A DNA stretch of 64,000 nt from Flavobacterium ranwuense (GCF_004349315.1 NZ_SMLH01000004.1:248001-312000); one strand, 5' to 3'; shown: positions 37,496 through 46,995, counted from the first letter of the stretch. Made by a program: numbers and translations. The notes: a model not told the origin generated them from the letters alone.

Positions 37496-39577
37496 TTATT
37501 TCTCTTTTTTGTTTTTTTGAAATTCAAAGGAAGTCTCCGCTCTTTCATTCATAACGATATAGGCATCAAATTTTTTTCCCGATTTACTTTTCATTCCTTT
37601 AATAAGGGAGGTTTTTCCGTTTCTGATTAGATGCTCTAAATCCGATACATTCAATTGCACACTGCATATATTTCTGAACTGAATCCAATTGCAAAGGGCA
37701 TCAGGACACTTAACAATGTTATCCCTGATTAATAGATGCTGCTTTTTACATTTCGGACAAGCAAGGTCTGGGATTTTTTCGAATACGATGGATGAGACTA
37801 ATAATTCCTGTGTAATTGAAGTTGCATAGTCTTCCATTTCTTTTTGGAATGTCATGGCATCTGCTTCGTTATTCTCAATTTTATGCAAAGCCAGTTCCCA
37901 TTCTGCGGTCATAGCCGCATCAGCAATTTTCTTGTCTTTGACCAGTTCATATACCTGCATCCCTTTTTCGGTAGGGACAAGTGATTTTTTATCCCTTCTG
38001 ATATAATCTCTCTTAAAAAGCGTTTCAATAATTGCTGCCCGTGTTGCTGGAGTCCCGATTCCTATGTTCTGTAGAGCTTTTCGCTCTTCTTTGTTTTCAA
38101 TTTCTCTTCCAACATTTTCCATGGCAGACAATAATCCAGCTTCGGTATATAAAACAGGAGCTTTGGTTTTCTTTTCCAGTATGGTGGCATTTTTGATTTT
38201 CAATTCATCATTATTTTGAAGCTCCGGTAAATCCTGTATGGTATCCTCATTGTCATCTGAAAAATTACCTCTAATGGCTCTCCATCCTGGCTCAATCACT
38301 TTCCAGCCTTTCATTGTAAAATCATGATGCAATACCTGTAAAATAACATTAGTTATTTCTTTAGAGCAGACTTGCGAAACCGTTTCCAATAAACGGAAAG
38401 CAATCATTTCATAAATAGTGTTTTCTTTAGCGGATAATGCTGAGGGAATCTTATCAGTAATTAACAATCCATGATGGTCCGTTACCTTAAGATCATTGAC
38501 TATACGATTATTTAATCTTCCCCATTTCACCTTGGAAACGGCAACTTTGAAAGAGCTATGATGTTCCAATGCTTTTAAAAGATTGGGAATTTCCTGCCAG
38601 AGATCCTCAGGAATATATTTGCTGCCTGTCCTGGGATAGGTTATGAACTTTTTCTCATAAAGGTCTTGGGCAATGGAAAGGGTTTCCTCTGCGGAAAAAT
38701 TTAATTTTATGTTGGCCTCCTTTTGTAAGCCAGTCAGATCAAATAGTAAGGGAGGTTGTTCTGTAACCGTTTTGCTCTCTATGGAAGTAACGGCAGCAAT
38801 TCCACTACGCTGGATGGATTTTAGGGTATCTTCCGCTAGTTTCTTATTCTCCCATTTGTTCTTGGAAAGACTTTTAAAATTGCTATATCCTTTTTGGTGA
38901 TCCAATTGCACTTGCCAATAGGTCTGAATGGAAAAGTTTTTGTTCTCCTGATATCTCCTGCATATTAACGCTAGTGTGGGTGTCTGTACTCTTCCCAAAG
39001 AATATACGCCATTTCCTGCGGCAATGCTCAAAGCCTGTGACGCATTAATGCCTACTAGCCAATCCGCCCTGCTTCTGCCTTGTGCTGCGTTGTATAGTCC
39101 GTCGAATTCCTTTCCAGGCTTAAGATTATCAAACCCTTCCCGGATAGCCTTTTCCGTTAATGAACTAATCCATAAACGTTGAAATGGCTTTTGGCAGTTC
39201 AGGAATTCATAAATGTAGCGGAAGATTAATTCCCCTTCACGCCCTGCATCCGTAGCTACAATAATACTATCACAGCGGTTTGTGACCTGTTCAATGATTT
39301 TTAGTTGCTTTAAAGCCCCTATATCGGCCAAATAAATCTTGCCCTTCTTAATTTTTCGGACTGTCAATAAAAATGGATTAGGCAATATAGGCAGGGAGGC
39401 TTTATGAAATCCGGAAATTCCATAATCTTCAGGCATGCCTAAACCTACCAAATGCCCGAAAGCCCAGGTAACGCAATAGCCATTCCCTGTGATATAACCC
39501 TCTTCTTTTTCAGTGGCTCCCAACAGGTCGGCTATTTCCCTTGCTACACTCGGTTTTTCTGCAATAATTACTTTCAT
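37496..39577 (-). CDS. topB: DNA topoisomerase III (element-borne TopB)
   Basis: 693 residues, type IA topoisomerase. The Toprim domain starts MKVIIAEKPSVAREIA (Glu7) and has DAGREGELIFRY near 110-121. The catalytic tyrosine is Tyr314 in FITYPRTGSKYI. The C-terminal zinc-finger-like CPKCKKQHLLIRDNIVKCP lies near 630. It relaxes or decatenates DNA and is a standard accessory enzyme of Bacteroidota conjugative elements. It is 6 bp downstream of the DUF4099/DUF3945 gene. Confidence 0.95.
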   Translation of the reverse strand: MKVIIAEKPSVAREIADLLGATEKEEGYITGNGYCVTWAFGHLVGLGMPEDYGISGFHKASLPILPNPFLLTVRKIKKGKIYLADIGALKQLKIIEQVTNRCDSIIVATDAGREGELIFRYIYEFLNCQKPFQRLWISSLTEKAIREGFDNLKPGKEFDGLYNAAQGRSRADWLVGINASQALSIAAGNGVYSLGRVQTPTLALICRRYQENKNFSIQTYWQVQLDHQKGYSNFKSLSKNKWENKKLAEDTLKSIQRSGIAAVTSIESKTVTEQPPLLFDLTGLQKEANIKLNFSAEETLSIAQDLYEKKFITYPRTGSKYIPEDLWQEIPNLLKALEHHSSFKVAVSKVKWGRLNNRIVNDLKVTDHHGLLITDKIPSALSAKENTIYEMIAFRLLETVSQVCSKEITNVILQVLHHDFTMKGWKVIEPGWRAIRGNFSDDNEDTIQDLPELQNNDELKIKNATILEKKTKAPVLYTEAGLLSAMENVGREIENKEERKALQNIGIGTPATRAAIIETLFKRDYIRRDKKSLVPTEKGMQVYELVKDKKIADAAMTAEWELALHKIENNEADAMTFQKEMEDYATSITQELLVSSIVFEKIPDLACPKCKKQHLLIRDNIVKCPDALCNWIQFRNICSVQLNVSDLEHLIRNGKTSLIKGMKSKSGKKFDAYIVMNERAETSFEFQKNKKEK

Positions 39578-39583
39578 GACACA

Positions 39584-41029
39584 TTACATTTTACGTCCTT
39601 TGGACTTTGCATTTGCTTCGGGTGCTTCCTGTTGCTCCTGCTGTTTTTTGTTATCGGGATTTGTTTGCCCTGATTGTAAAGGCTCTTTGATGTTCTTGGT
39701 CGCTTCATTGGTTTTGCCTTCCGAATTGACCGCAGTTTGTATTTTATGGGCTTCAGTAGGTTTCACCTGTTCTTTGATCTTATTTGGATTTTGGAAAGAG
39801 AAGTCTGTTTTATTGTTTTCCTTATTGAAAGTGATGTAACCATTATATTCCTTGCCTTTCTTATCCACCAATCCGCTAACATAAACAGTCTGCCTGTCTT
39901 TGAACTTTTGATATTGCTCATTATCCAACTCTTTATCTCTAAAGGTTTTCGGAGCTTCCTGCGATTGGGTTTGCTGACTGCCTTGAGTCTGTTTATTGGT
40001 GTTGCTCCTGTCAAACAAGAACTCAACAAAACGTTTGTCGGCATTGAATTGTACGGTTGCATCAAACTCAGTTCCTTTCTTGGAAATCATCCCTTCAATA
40101 TAAAGTGGTTTGCCTTCTAGCAAGGTTTGCTTTTGCTCTTCATTCAGTTTCACCCCTTTGATTTCATTCGGTATGTTTATTTTATCGGTACGAAGGGCTA
40201 CCAATTCATTGGTCAGCCTATCCACACTGATGATTGAAGGAATCTGTTCTCCTGTTTTAAGATTGGTAAGATTCACAGCACGTCCCATATTACCCGTTTT
40301 AAGGAGATTGTCTTTGTCTTCCTTGCTGAATTCGTGTCCGAAAAAAGGAAAATTCAATTGTGGTTCTTTTCGAATGCCATGAATTGCCATAACCACTTTC
40401 CCGTCTTCAGAGGATTGAAGTGATAAACGGGCATCCATGCGAGTAATAGCTGTCCCTAAATTAAGGCTGATGGGAACCAGTTCATTAGTTTTATAGCCTT
40501 TAAGTAAAGGTTCAAGCAGATTCATCTTTTCGAGTTTCTCTTTACTCAGTCCCAAATTGTTCATTGTTTCCCAATCAATCTGTTCTGGTTTAAAACGATA
40601 TTCGTTTGCTTCCGGAGTTGTTTGTGTTGTTTCCATATTTTTTTGATTTTCTTGGTTATGTGCTACTGGTTCCTTGACTTCAAGTTTTGTCAGGAACGCT
40701 TCACCTTCTTTCGTTGGTGTGTCTACATTCTTCTGTATTTCCTTAGCTGTATCAATTGCTTCGAAGGCTGGAACTTTAAAGAATGAGAAATGAGTTGGAT
40801 TCTTTAATTGGCTGAAAAAGTTGGCAAAGAAGTTTGAAAAAACATCGCCATTTTTGTCCACACGCATAAATTGATTTTGATTTTTTTTGTCTGCTGGAAC
40901 CGTTTTTAACATTCCATCTTTATCAACTCCTTTTACAGCCACGATCTTCATTTTTTCCTTGTCCAATACTAACAGAATATCTGTTAGTTGTTCCTGGATG
41001 GGCTTTTCCATTTTTTTCTGTTCATTCAT
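39584..41029 (-). CDS. DUF4099/DUF3945 protein
   Basis: 481 residues. The order is an N-terminal region (VLDKEKMKIVAVKGVDKDG), a disordered Gln/Thr-rich linker, DUF4099 (QIDWETMNNLGLSKEKLEKMNLLEPLLKGYKTNELV) and two DUF3945 repeats (LNEEQKQTLLEGKPLYIEGM and ELDNEQYQKFKDRQTVYVSGL), ending in a Gln/Lys-rich tail. It is a conserved neighbour of topB in these elements, of unknown function; DNA or topoisomerase binding is plausible. It is translated just before topB, with a 6-bp gap. Confidence 0.87.
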   Translation of the reverse strand: MNEQKKMEKPIQEQLTDILLVLDKEKMKIVAVKGVDKDGMLKTVPADKKNQNQFMRVDKNGDVFSNFFANFFSQLKNPTHFSFFKVPAFEAIDTAKEIQKNVDTPTKEGEAFLTKLEVKEPVAHNQENQKNMETTQTTPEANEYRFKPEQIDWETMNNLGLSKEKLEKMNLLEPLLKGYKTNELVPISLNLGTAITRMDARLSLQSSEDGKVVMAIHGIRKEPQLNFPFFGHEFSKEDKDNLLKTGNMGRAVNLTNLKTGEQIPSIISVDRLTNELVALRTDKINIPNEIKGVKLNEEQKQTLLEGKPLYIEGMISKKGTEFDATVQFNADKRFVEFLFDRSNTNKQTQGSQQTQSQEAPKTFRDKELDNEQYQKFKDRQTVYVSGLVDKKGKEYNGYITFNKENNKTDFSFQNPNKIKEQVKPTEAHKIQTAVNSEGKTNEATKNIKEPLQSGQTNPDNKKQQEQQEAPEANAKSKGRKM

Positions 41030-41135
41030 AATCTTACTTTTAAGTTTTGTTAAAGTAGGGTCGAAAGTAAATCAAGGTCAAGCATATATACCTTTAAGTC
41101 CCTGTCTGGCTTTATTTGGCAGGGATTGTCTCGAT

Positions 41136-41429
41136 TTATTTTCTAACAGGAGCCGAAAAACTTTCTCTGATAAACTGGTGTACGTCCGATAGCTTGTAAT
41201 ACAGCTTGCCACTGATCGTATAATAAGGGAGCTTGCCAGAAGAACGATAACGCTGCAAAGAGCGGGCACTTACCTTTAGCATCATATAAAGATCCTGATT
41301 GTCTAATAATTCCTCCCCGTCAATAGAGTTTTTCTGTTTTTGAACATTCTCCAGACGTTCACCAAGTATATCGAAACGATCCATGATGCGTTCCATCCAT
41401 GCTATAAATTCCATTCTATCGATATTCAT
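41136..41429 (-). CDS. Small helix-turn-helix protein (excisionase/MerR-like HTH_17)
   Basis: 97 residues. The N-terminal half is a helical coil and the C-terminal half is a winged HTH: LDNQDLYMMLKVSARSLQRYRSSGKLPYYTISGKLYYKLSDVHQFI. These proteins regulate or act as excision factors in Bacteroidota elements. It is encoded 106 bp upstream of the DUF4099/DUF3945 gene and 256 bp downstream of rteC, all in the same direction. Confidence 0.87.
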   Translation of the reverse strand: MNIDRMEFIAWMERIMDRFDILGERLENVQKQKNSIDGEELLDNQDLYMMLKVSARSLQRYRSSGKLPYYTISGKLYYKLSDVHQFIRESFSAPVRK

Positions 41430-41633
41430 ATAGATGTGTTTTAATCATTTATACAAAGTTGGAAAGCATTTGTAATATATTCTGCCAAGCTTAGCCAATT
41501 GAAAATGATGTTTTTGAAACTTCTCAAAAAATATATAGTTGATTGTTTTTCAGATGATCCAGTTTTCTGTGGCAAGAAATATTTTATTGCGGAGGGAGTT
41601 TTACCAATGGGTAGATATGGGCAGCTATAATAA

Positions 41634-41661
41634 AAAAGCAGTGTTTTAAAACACTGCTTTT
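41634..41661. terminator. Perfect 28-bp palindromic terminator downstream of rteC
   Basis: AAAAGCAGTGTTTT is followed directly by its reverse complement AAAACACTGCTTTT, giving a 12-14 bp stem with A and T tracts at both ends. It lies 25 bp after the rteC stop, so it ends rteC transcription and could work in both directions. Confidence 0.85.
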
Positions 41662-41685
41662 AACTGAGACGAATCATGTCACTTA

Positions 41686-42534
41686 TTATAAATCTTTATC
41701 CATATATTGCTCCAATGAAGATTTGAGCTGATCTAAGAATAAAGTTCGATTGTTGGTCCTGTCTTTCATACGATGGAAAGCATGGTGTATATCACCTAGT
41801 TGGGTGCGGAATAAGATTTGGAAAACTAAACTGATTTTACGGATTCCCACCTTACCATTAGAAATTGCTCCGGATGCGTAAAGGGCATAAATTAATTCTA
41901 TCAGTGCATTTTTGGATTCTGTCCAGAAAACATCTTTGGTGGATTCGGCATTCTGTAAAGCCATACCCGGCTTGTCTACGGGATTTATTTTGATAATCAG
42001 ATAATTATAAAGCAGTTCATCCGCTATAATACGGGAAACTTTGTAATCATAATAAGTAGAAAATTGGGTATCAACTTCAAAGATAAAACTGTTAAGGCCC
42101 GTATTAAGATTTATCTTCCCCAATTTGAAAAAATCGTGATCCCTGTCAGTTCGTCCAGAACGATAATACCGGTAAAAATCGGAATTGCAAATATGTTCCT
42201 TATATTCCTGCTTTAGCTGCTGTAATTCACTGGAAAAATATTTATAATACATTTTTCCTGTACTCACTGGACAAGAGGTCTCTATTCTGTACATCTTGTT
42301 GTAATAGATTAACTTACCCAGTATTTGCGGTTTTATGATTCTGAAGAATTCAATTTCTTCATTTTCATCTGTAAAATGATGCTCCAAAACATGGTTTTTC
42401 ATACCTGACAATAAATCCTGAAGGAATTTAGTCATACGATAGGATTCGTCTATTACATGCACAGATTCCAAGCTGATTTCCTGTTCTTTTTTCAGGATAC
42501 TGTAGAGGGCATCTTTGTAAGTGGACTGCATCAT
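41686..42534 (-). CDS. rteC: RteC-family regulator of conjugative transfer
   Basis: 282 residues. It matches RteC of CTnDOT-type elements in YRTDRDHDFFKLGKINLNTG, TQFSTYYDYKVSRIIADELLYNYL and the C-terminal HTH-like SNGKVGIRKISLVFQILFRTQLGDIHHAFHRMKDR. RteC activates excision genes in CTnDOT. It is monocistronic, with a strong terminator just downstream. The region upstream is scarred by an AraC remnant and an IS end, so its original promoter may be disturbed. Confidence 0.9.
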   Translation of the reverse strand: MMQSTYKDALYSILKKEQEISLESVHVIDESYRMTKFLQDLLSGMKNHVLEHHFTDENEEIEFFRIIKPQILGKLIYYNKMYRIETSCPVSTGKMYYKYFSSELQQLKQEYKEHICNSDFYRYYRSGRTDRDHDFFKLGKINLNTGLNSFIFEVDTQFSTYYDYKVSRIIADELLYNYLIIKINPVDKPGMALQNAESTKDVFWTESKNALIELIYALYASGAISNGKVGIRKISLVFQILFRTQLGDIHHAFHRMKDRTNNRTLFLDQLKSSLEQYMDKDL

Positions 42535-42618
42535 ACTGGCAATATTAAAGTGAATAAGTAATCAATTTATGTTCCATCTTTTAAGTATGTTCTGAATCTT
42601 CAATTAACTGACCATTCA

Positions 42619-42681
42619 TCATTCAAATTTTAGCTTCAAACGGTATTCAGATGGGGACATGGAAGTATGTTTTCTAAAAAA
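42619..42681 (-). pseudogene. C-terminal remnant of an AraC-family regulator
   Basis: Reading leftwards, 20 codons give FFRKHTSMSPSEYRLKLKFE before TGA at 42619-42621. This matches the end of an AraC-type DNA-binding domain (FxKxxGxSPxEYR). Upstream the frame is closed at once. An IS21-like end lies about 100 bp further on, which suggests the rest of the gene was lost when that element inserted or was deleted. Confidence 0.65.
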
Positions 42682-42780
42682 CTAAAAAATAAATAAATAA
42701 ACTCATGAGTATGAGTTTGATATTTTTGAAAAAAACAATCTCTTTAGGAACGGTATTGAAATCTTTTTTATCCACTATTT

Positions 42781-42855
42781 TGCAAATTCCAGCCATATGA
42801 CTACCCAATTCCAATTTAAAGTGAGCACCTAATTCCGGGGCAAAATGACCACCTC
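42781..42855 (-). mobile_element. IS21-like terminal repeat remnant
   Basis: Three similar units follow each other with 22 and 24 bp steps, each starting AATTCC (42785, 42807, 42831) and ending in ACTACCC, GAGCACCT or GACCACCT. Multiple short repeats of this GGTGGTCA / GGAATT type are typical of IS21-family ends. No istA/istB genes remain nearby, so only one end is present. The surrounding bases 42682-42900 have no other recognisable feature. Confidence 0.55.
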
Positions 42856-42900
42856 CATTTTTCATTAAAAACTACTTTTTTTTCATCTGTTAATTAGTAT

Positions 42901-45345
42901 TCAAATACACTTCCGTTCTTTTGCAATTGATTTGTAATCGTTTTGCAAAGTATTCATAAATTCCATTGCGTAATTGTCTCTTGCCTGAATGTAGGCTACT
43001 TTTGAAATTATTTGGGCTCCTAACTTTCTTTTTTCAAAGGAAGCCGACACTCCAAAATCGATTTTTTGAAATTGTAACGCATTCGCTCTTTTTATAGTTT
43101 GAAACAACAATTGTCTGTAGAGTTGGTATTCTTTCGCCCATTTATAATCCATACCTATTAATTCTGGCACATAGGTATGATTGTTGTTTTTATAGCAAAA
43201 CATGACTCCTACGAATGGATTTTCAGTTTCTGTTTTGAGTGCCAATACTATAAACTCCCAGTTTGGACTTTCATTCATGTTTTTGAAAACTTCTTGGGTA
43301 TATCGGAATGTATTTATAGCGTAATTATTGTCTTTTACATTATTATAGAGTTGGTATGCTCTTGCTATTTCCGATTTACTTAATTTATCTTTTATTACAA
43401 CATCATAGTATTTCTCAAAAGGCTCTATCTCTTTATTGAAATGTTTACGGGAACGAGGTGACAATTTTTTTGTAAATTCTTCGTAGGTATGCCAACTTTG
43501 GTTTTGCACCACACAGGATTCCGGCATGTCAATTTTAAAATATCCTTGATCCCGTATCGTTTTGTTGTAGTTGCTACTTTCTTCAAAATCTCTTAAAACC
43601 AACATATCTGCATTTAAAGAATTGTATTTTTCTTCTATACTGTCCAATAAAAGTTTTAATGCTTTTTCTGCTAAAAGATGTTCTTGATTGATGAAGCAGT
43701 GTTTTCCTTCTGTAAATAATGACCCCATACTCAACACTTTTGAGGTGAGGTATAAAGGATTGGTTTTTCTTATTTCTTCCAAATGCATGGAGATAGATTC
43801 TGTTGCCAGCATATCGTCTTTCCAAAGGCTGTAGGTGAAAAAGGTCATTAGTATTATGTTGCCTTTGTGGTCTTTAATGGTGTAGTAATAAAAATCCCAT
43901 CGGTTGGTTGGGTCTCGATGTTGGCTGAATGTTTTTTCTAAATAATCCATTCCTTCCCAGTCGAAAATATTTTGTTTTCCCATATATTGATTCCATTCTA
44001 ATTTTTCGATATTCTGAATGGTATTCATTTCTTCTATAAAAAGTTCCTGTATTTTTGATTCTAAAATCCTTTCATTTTTTCTACCATCTATTCCAAAAGC
44101 CTCTCTAATTTTATTTTCACTGTTATTGGTTTCTTCCAAAGCTTTGGGAAAATGGTATTCTATCGCTTCGGCTAAAGCTGTAATGTCCTGTTGATGATTG
44201 TGACTCGATAGCGTAATTCTAATTCCCGTATTCTTGATTGGTACAGCAGGATAAATTCCCAAATTCAGGAAAAAGCCTTCTTTGAATAAACGGTGCACAA
44301 AGTTATAAGCGGTTATTGGTGTGCCCATCCCCAGAAAGAAAACAGGAGAATCGTTTTTTGAAATTATAGGAAGGTTTCCTTTCGACAGCAGTTGGTTGAA
44401 GTAGGCTATTTTATCCGCCAAATCTTTTTGTTTTTTCGCTATCTCAGGAGATAAATGAATGTCTGCTGAGGCAATTGCAGCCGCCACAGATGCGGGTTCC
44501 AGTTGTGCAGAAAAAGTAAGTGGCCCTCCAAAGTTTTTAATCTTGTCTCTCAATTTCTGGTTTCTGCAAAATATTGTTGCGCCACTTGCTCCAAAAGTTT
44601 TGCTTAGTGTGCTTACCACAATGCAATTTTCGGGTAATTCTTTAATAACGTCAAAAGTAAAACCAGTTCCATTTTTGCCTTTCCAACTCATTCCATGAAC
44701 ATCGTCAAAATAGAGATTGAGTTGTGTATATTTTTGAGTTAAAGCCAATAATTCCAGTATGGGTGCATAATCTCCAAACATAGAATATACACCATCAGCC
44801 ATGTACCAAATTTTGTTGCATTTTGTGGTTAGTTGTCTGATTTTATCTTCGAGCATATCCAAATTACTGTGTCTGATCATTTCTAGAGGAATTCCTCTTA
44901 GTTTTAAGAGTTGACAAGCATTTTGAACACTCCAGTGTACCTGATGATCCATTATTACTGCATCTTCATCTCTTATCAATGTCGGAATAACAGCTAAATG
45001 TCCTAATGTACTGTTCTTTGTTATAATTGGAGGTATCCCATACATTAATTCTATTTTTTGTTCTAGTTCATTGTAAAGCGGATGTGAAATATATGATTTT
45101 GAAAGTGGAAATTGCGTACCATAATTGTGTATGGCCGCTATTGCTGCCTCCTTCAACCGGAAGTCCTGTTCGAGTCCCAAATAGCCAGTTGTTCCAAAAT
45201 GAAACATTTCCTTTCCCTTAATTTGGATTGTCCTGCCTGTTAGAACTTTGTCTTCTGCATATAAGTGCAAAACACCTTCTTTTTTAGCTCCAGATAAAAC
45301 CTCATCTACTGTATCAATGAAGTTGTTGTGTTTGATTTTTGCCAT
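42901..45345 (-). CDS. Alpha-oxoamine synthase-like PLP enzyme fused to a GNAT acyltransferase domain
   Basis: 814 residues. Residues 1-410 match the PLP-dependent alpha-oxoamine synthase family (KBL, AONS, serine palmitoyltransferase): FHFGTTGYLGLEQDFRLKEAA, YFDDVHGMSWKGKNGTG (PLP-contact Asp-x-x-His) and VVSTLSKTFGASGATIF with the PLP lysine. Residues 430-810 are a GNAT-like acyl-transfer region (FGVSASFEKRKLGAQ near the end). Such synthases condense an amino acid with an acyl-CoA; a fused GNAT could acylate the product. The product is unknown; an amino-lipid or modified amino acid is possible. It is divergent from the 45558 gene and shares its repeat-bearing control region. Confidence 0.82.
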   Translation of the reverse strand: MAKIKHNNFIDTVDEVLSGAKKEGVLHLYAEDKVLTGRTIQIKGKEMFHFGTTGYLGLEQDFRLKEAAIAAIHNYGTQFPLSKSYISHPLYNELEQKIELMYGIPPIITKNSTLGHLAVIPTLIRDEDAVIMDHQVHWSVQNACQLLKLRGIPLEMIRHSNLDMLEDKIRQLTTKCNKIWYMADGVYSMFGDYAPILELLALTQKYTQLNLYFDDVHGMSWKGKNGTGFTFDVIKELPENCIVVSTLSKTFGASGATIFCRNQKLRDKIKNFGGPLTFSAQLEPASVAAAIASADIHLSPEIAKKQKDLADKIAYFNQLLSKGNLPIISKNDSPVFFLGMGTPITAYNFVHRLFKEGFFLNLGIYPAVPIKNTGIRITLSSHNHQQDITALAEAIEYHFPKALEETNNSENKIREAFGIDGRKNERILESKIQELFIEEMNTIQNIEKLEWNQYMGKQNIFDWEGMDYLEKTFSQHRDPTNRWDFYYYTIKDHKGNIILMTFFTYSLWKDDMLATESISMHLEEIRKTNPLYLTSKVLSMGSLFTEGKHCFINQEHLLAEKALKLLLDSIEEKYNSLNADMLVLRDFEESSNYNKTIRDQGYFKIDMPESCVVQNQSWHTYEEFTKKLSPRSRKHFNKEIEPFEKYYDVVIKDKLSKSEIARAYQLYNNVKDNNYAINTFRYTQEVFKNMNESPNWEFIVLALKTETENPFVGVMFCYKNNNHTYVPELIGMDYKWAKEYQLYRQLLFQTIKRANALQFQKIDFGVSASFEKRKLGAQIISKVAYIQARDNYAMEFMNTLQNDYKSIAKERKCI

Positions 45346-45431
45346 TGGTTAGTTCTTTTTAGATATTATTAAAAAATAAACTTCTAAAAGTCATCATAAA
45401 AAATAAAAGTTTTTTCATGTTATTCTTTAAT

Positions 45432-45528
45432 ACTCCCAATATGACAAGTCAAAGTCCCGAATTGACAACTAAAACACCAAATAATCCCAAATTAGCAACG
45501 GCTCTATTAGTAAATATTTATAATTTTG
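45432..45528 (+). promoter_or_regulatory. Three direct repeats and -7 box (candidate AraC-type sites)
   Basis: ACTCCCAATATGACAAG (45432-45448), AGTCCCGAATTGACAAC (45453-45469) and AATCCCAAATTAGCAAC (45483-45499) share the pattern nnTCCCnAnnTnnCAAn. The first two are 21 bp apart. A perfect -7 TAATTTTG lies at 45521-45528, with no TTTG at -33; the third repeat ends exactly there, as expected for an activator-dependent promoter. It also faces the oxoamine synthase gene on the other strand. Confidence 0.65.
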
Positions 45529-45557
45529 TTGAATTACAACACTATAATTCATAGAAC

Positions 45558-45944
45558 ATGATTGCAGCCCATGATCTTTATGAGAATGATTTTGCCCGGT
45601 TTTGGATAACCGATGGTATTCTTTTTTTTGAATATAAACCCAATACTATTATTGATCTTAAGGTAGCTCAGTGTGTTGTAACCGATAGAATTCATTTTCA
45701 AAACGAAAGATCTTATCCCGTTCTGTGTGATATTCGGGGTATCGTTGCCACTAAGAAATCAGGTAGAGATTATTTGGCACAATCTGGGTCTATATTGATA
45801 CAAGCCGTTGGTCTTATTGTGCACGAGAAAGTATTGTTGACAATTAGTACTTTTTATTTACAGATTAGCAGGCCCTCTGTACCTACTCAAATTTTCACTG
45901 AAGAAGACGACGCTTTGGTTTATCTGAAAGGGTTTATTATTTAG
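45558..45944 (+). CDS. Small protein of unknown function upstream of an AraC regulator
   Basis: 128 residues, soluble, with alternating strands and helices (FWITDGILFFEYKPNTIIDLKVAQCVVTDRI, SYPVLCDIRGIVATKKSGRDYLAQSG). The pattern recalls STAS/SpoIIAA-like folds seen in small regulatory proteins, but I do not recognise a named family with confidence. It is the first gene downstream of the direct repeats and lies 39 bp before the AraC gene. A regulatory partner of that protein is likely (inference). Confidence 0.65.
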   Translation: MIAAHDLYENDFARFWITDGILFFEYKPNTIIDLKVAQCVVTDRIHFQNERSYPVLCDIRGIVATKKSGRDYLAQSGSILIQAVGLIVHEKVLLTISTFYLQISRPSVPTQIFTEEDDALVYLKGFII

Positions 45945-45983
45945 GATTTAGTTTATAGAAATAAGAATTAAGAGTTGAATCTT

Positions 45984-46904
45984 ATGAAAAAAGCCTACAA
46001 CGAAGAACGTATTGTTACAATACATCAAATGTTATTTGAGATGGCACGTGGCAATTTTAACAGTCACATTCCCTTAAGTTCCAATGAGGACGAATTGGAA
46101 ACGCTAGTTGTTTTAATTAATATGGTTGCGGAAGAAATAAAAGAGTCGATTTTTCATGTCGGCTACGTTAATCCCCATAGGACACATCAATTTATAGCCC
46201 AATCCACATTTGTTTTGGATGCCTCTTTTTTAATCAAAAGTTTTACTCCTGAAGTTACTTACTTTTTAGGTTATTCGGAATCTGAGTTGATAGATCTACC
46301 TTTGGCGGGCATTATTACTGTAGCTTCTTTGGAACAACTTCAAGACGTACTCGATGCAAGCGTTTCATTACCTACTACTATTGCATTAGATTTCACACCT
46401 AAAGAACATTTACCTGTTTCTGTTTCTTGTAGTATTGGAAAGTTAGTTAATCGTTCGGAAATTATATTAAATCTTGTTACTCCTGCCCGTCAAGATTTCT
46501 ACAATCCTTTGGCATACGAATATGAAAACGAGAAACATAATAAAACTCGAAAAGCAGATGCACTTTTGATTCAGAAACTTTATGACTATATATTAGCGCA
46601 TCTTGAGGAACCGCTTCCGTCACTAAAAGCACTTTCTTGTGAATTTGGCACCAATGATCATAAATTAAAAGATGGTTTTCGTCATTTTTTTAAGACCAGT
46701 ATTTACCAGTTTTATAATGATGAGCGTTTGAAAAGAGCTTATTTTATGATTGAACACACTACGATACCTTTGAAAAAGATATCGGTGATGAATGGTTTTA
46801 ACAATTATTCCAATTTTTCAAAATCCTTTAAAAAACGATTTGGTTTTTCGCCATACGAAATGAAGCGAAATGAAACCAGTTTTACTTCTCTACCGGAAGG
46901 TTAA
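45984..46904 (+). CDS. AraC-family transcriptional regulator with PAS-like sensor
   Basis: 306 residues from ATG 45984; a TTG three codons upstream is also in frame. The N-terminal part (60-170) is PAS-like (STFVLDASFLIKSFTPEVTYFLGYSESELIDLPL). The C-terminal 100 residues are the AraC double HTH: LSCEFGTNDHKLKDGFRHFFKTSIYQFYNDERLKRAYFMI and ISVMNGFNNYSNFSKSFKKRFGFSPYEMKR. It is the natural candidate to bind the 17-bp direct repeats at 45.4, 46.9 and 57.05 kb (inference). AraC proteins typically bind direct repeats about 21 bp apart. Confidence 0.88.
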   Translation: MKKAYNEERIVTIHQMLFEMARGNFNSHIPLSSNEDELETLVVLINMVAEEIKESIFHVGYVNPHRTHQFIAQSTFVLDASFLIKSFTPEVTYFLGYSESELIDLPLAGIITVASLEQLQDVLDASVSLPTTIALDFTPKEHLPVSVSCSIGKLVNRSEIILNLVTPARQDFYNPLAYEYENEKHNKTRKADALLIQKLYDYILAHLEEPLPSLKALSCEFGTNDHKLKDGFRHFFKTSIYQFYNDERLKRAYFMIEHTTIPLKKISVMNGFNNYSNFSKSFKKRFGFSPYEMKRNETSFTSLPEG

Positions 46905-46924
46905 ATTTTTAGTTTTTCAAACTT

Positions 46925-46995
46925 TCTCCGTTTTGGTCAAGTTTTACTCCCAATAAGACAAGAGTTATTATTTTAAAATTCAGAATTTTGCTTTG
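46925..46995 (+). promoter_or_regulatory. Paired direct repeats and -7 box upstream of the MauE-like gene
   Basis: TCTCCGTTTTGGTCAAG (46925-46941) and ACTCCCAATAAGACAAG (46946-46962) are 21 bp apart. The second differs at one of 17 positions from the copy at 45432. TTGCTTTG at 46988-46995 matches the -7 consensus at 7 of 8 positions. The proximal repeat ends about 3 bp before the expected -33 position, which lacks TTTG. Confidence 0.65.

Noticed and set aside
42674..42865. 63-codon frame reading GGHFAPELGAHFKLELGSH
   Set aside because: The seven-residue periodicity is the translation of the IS21-like end repeats, not a protein gene.
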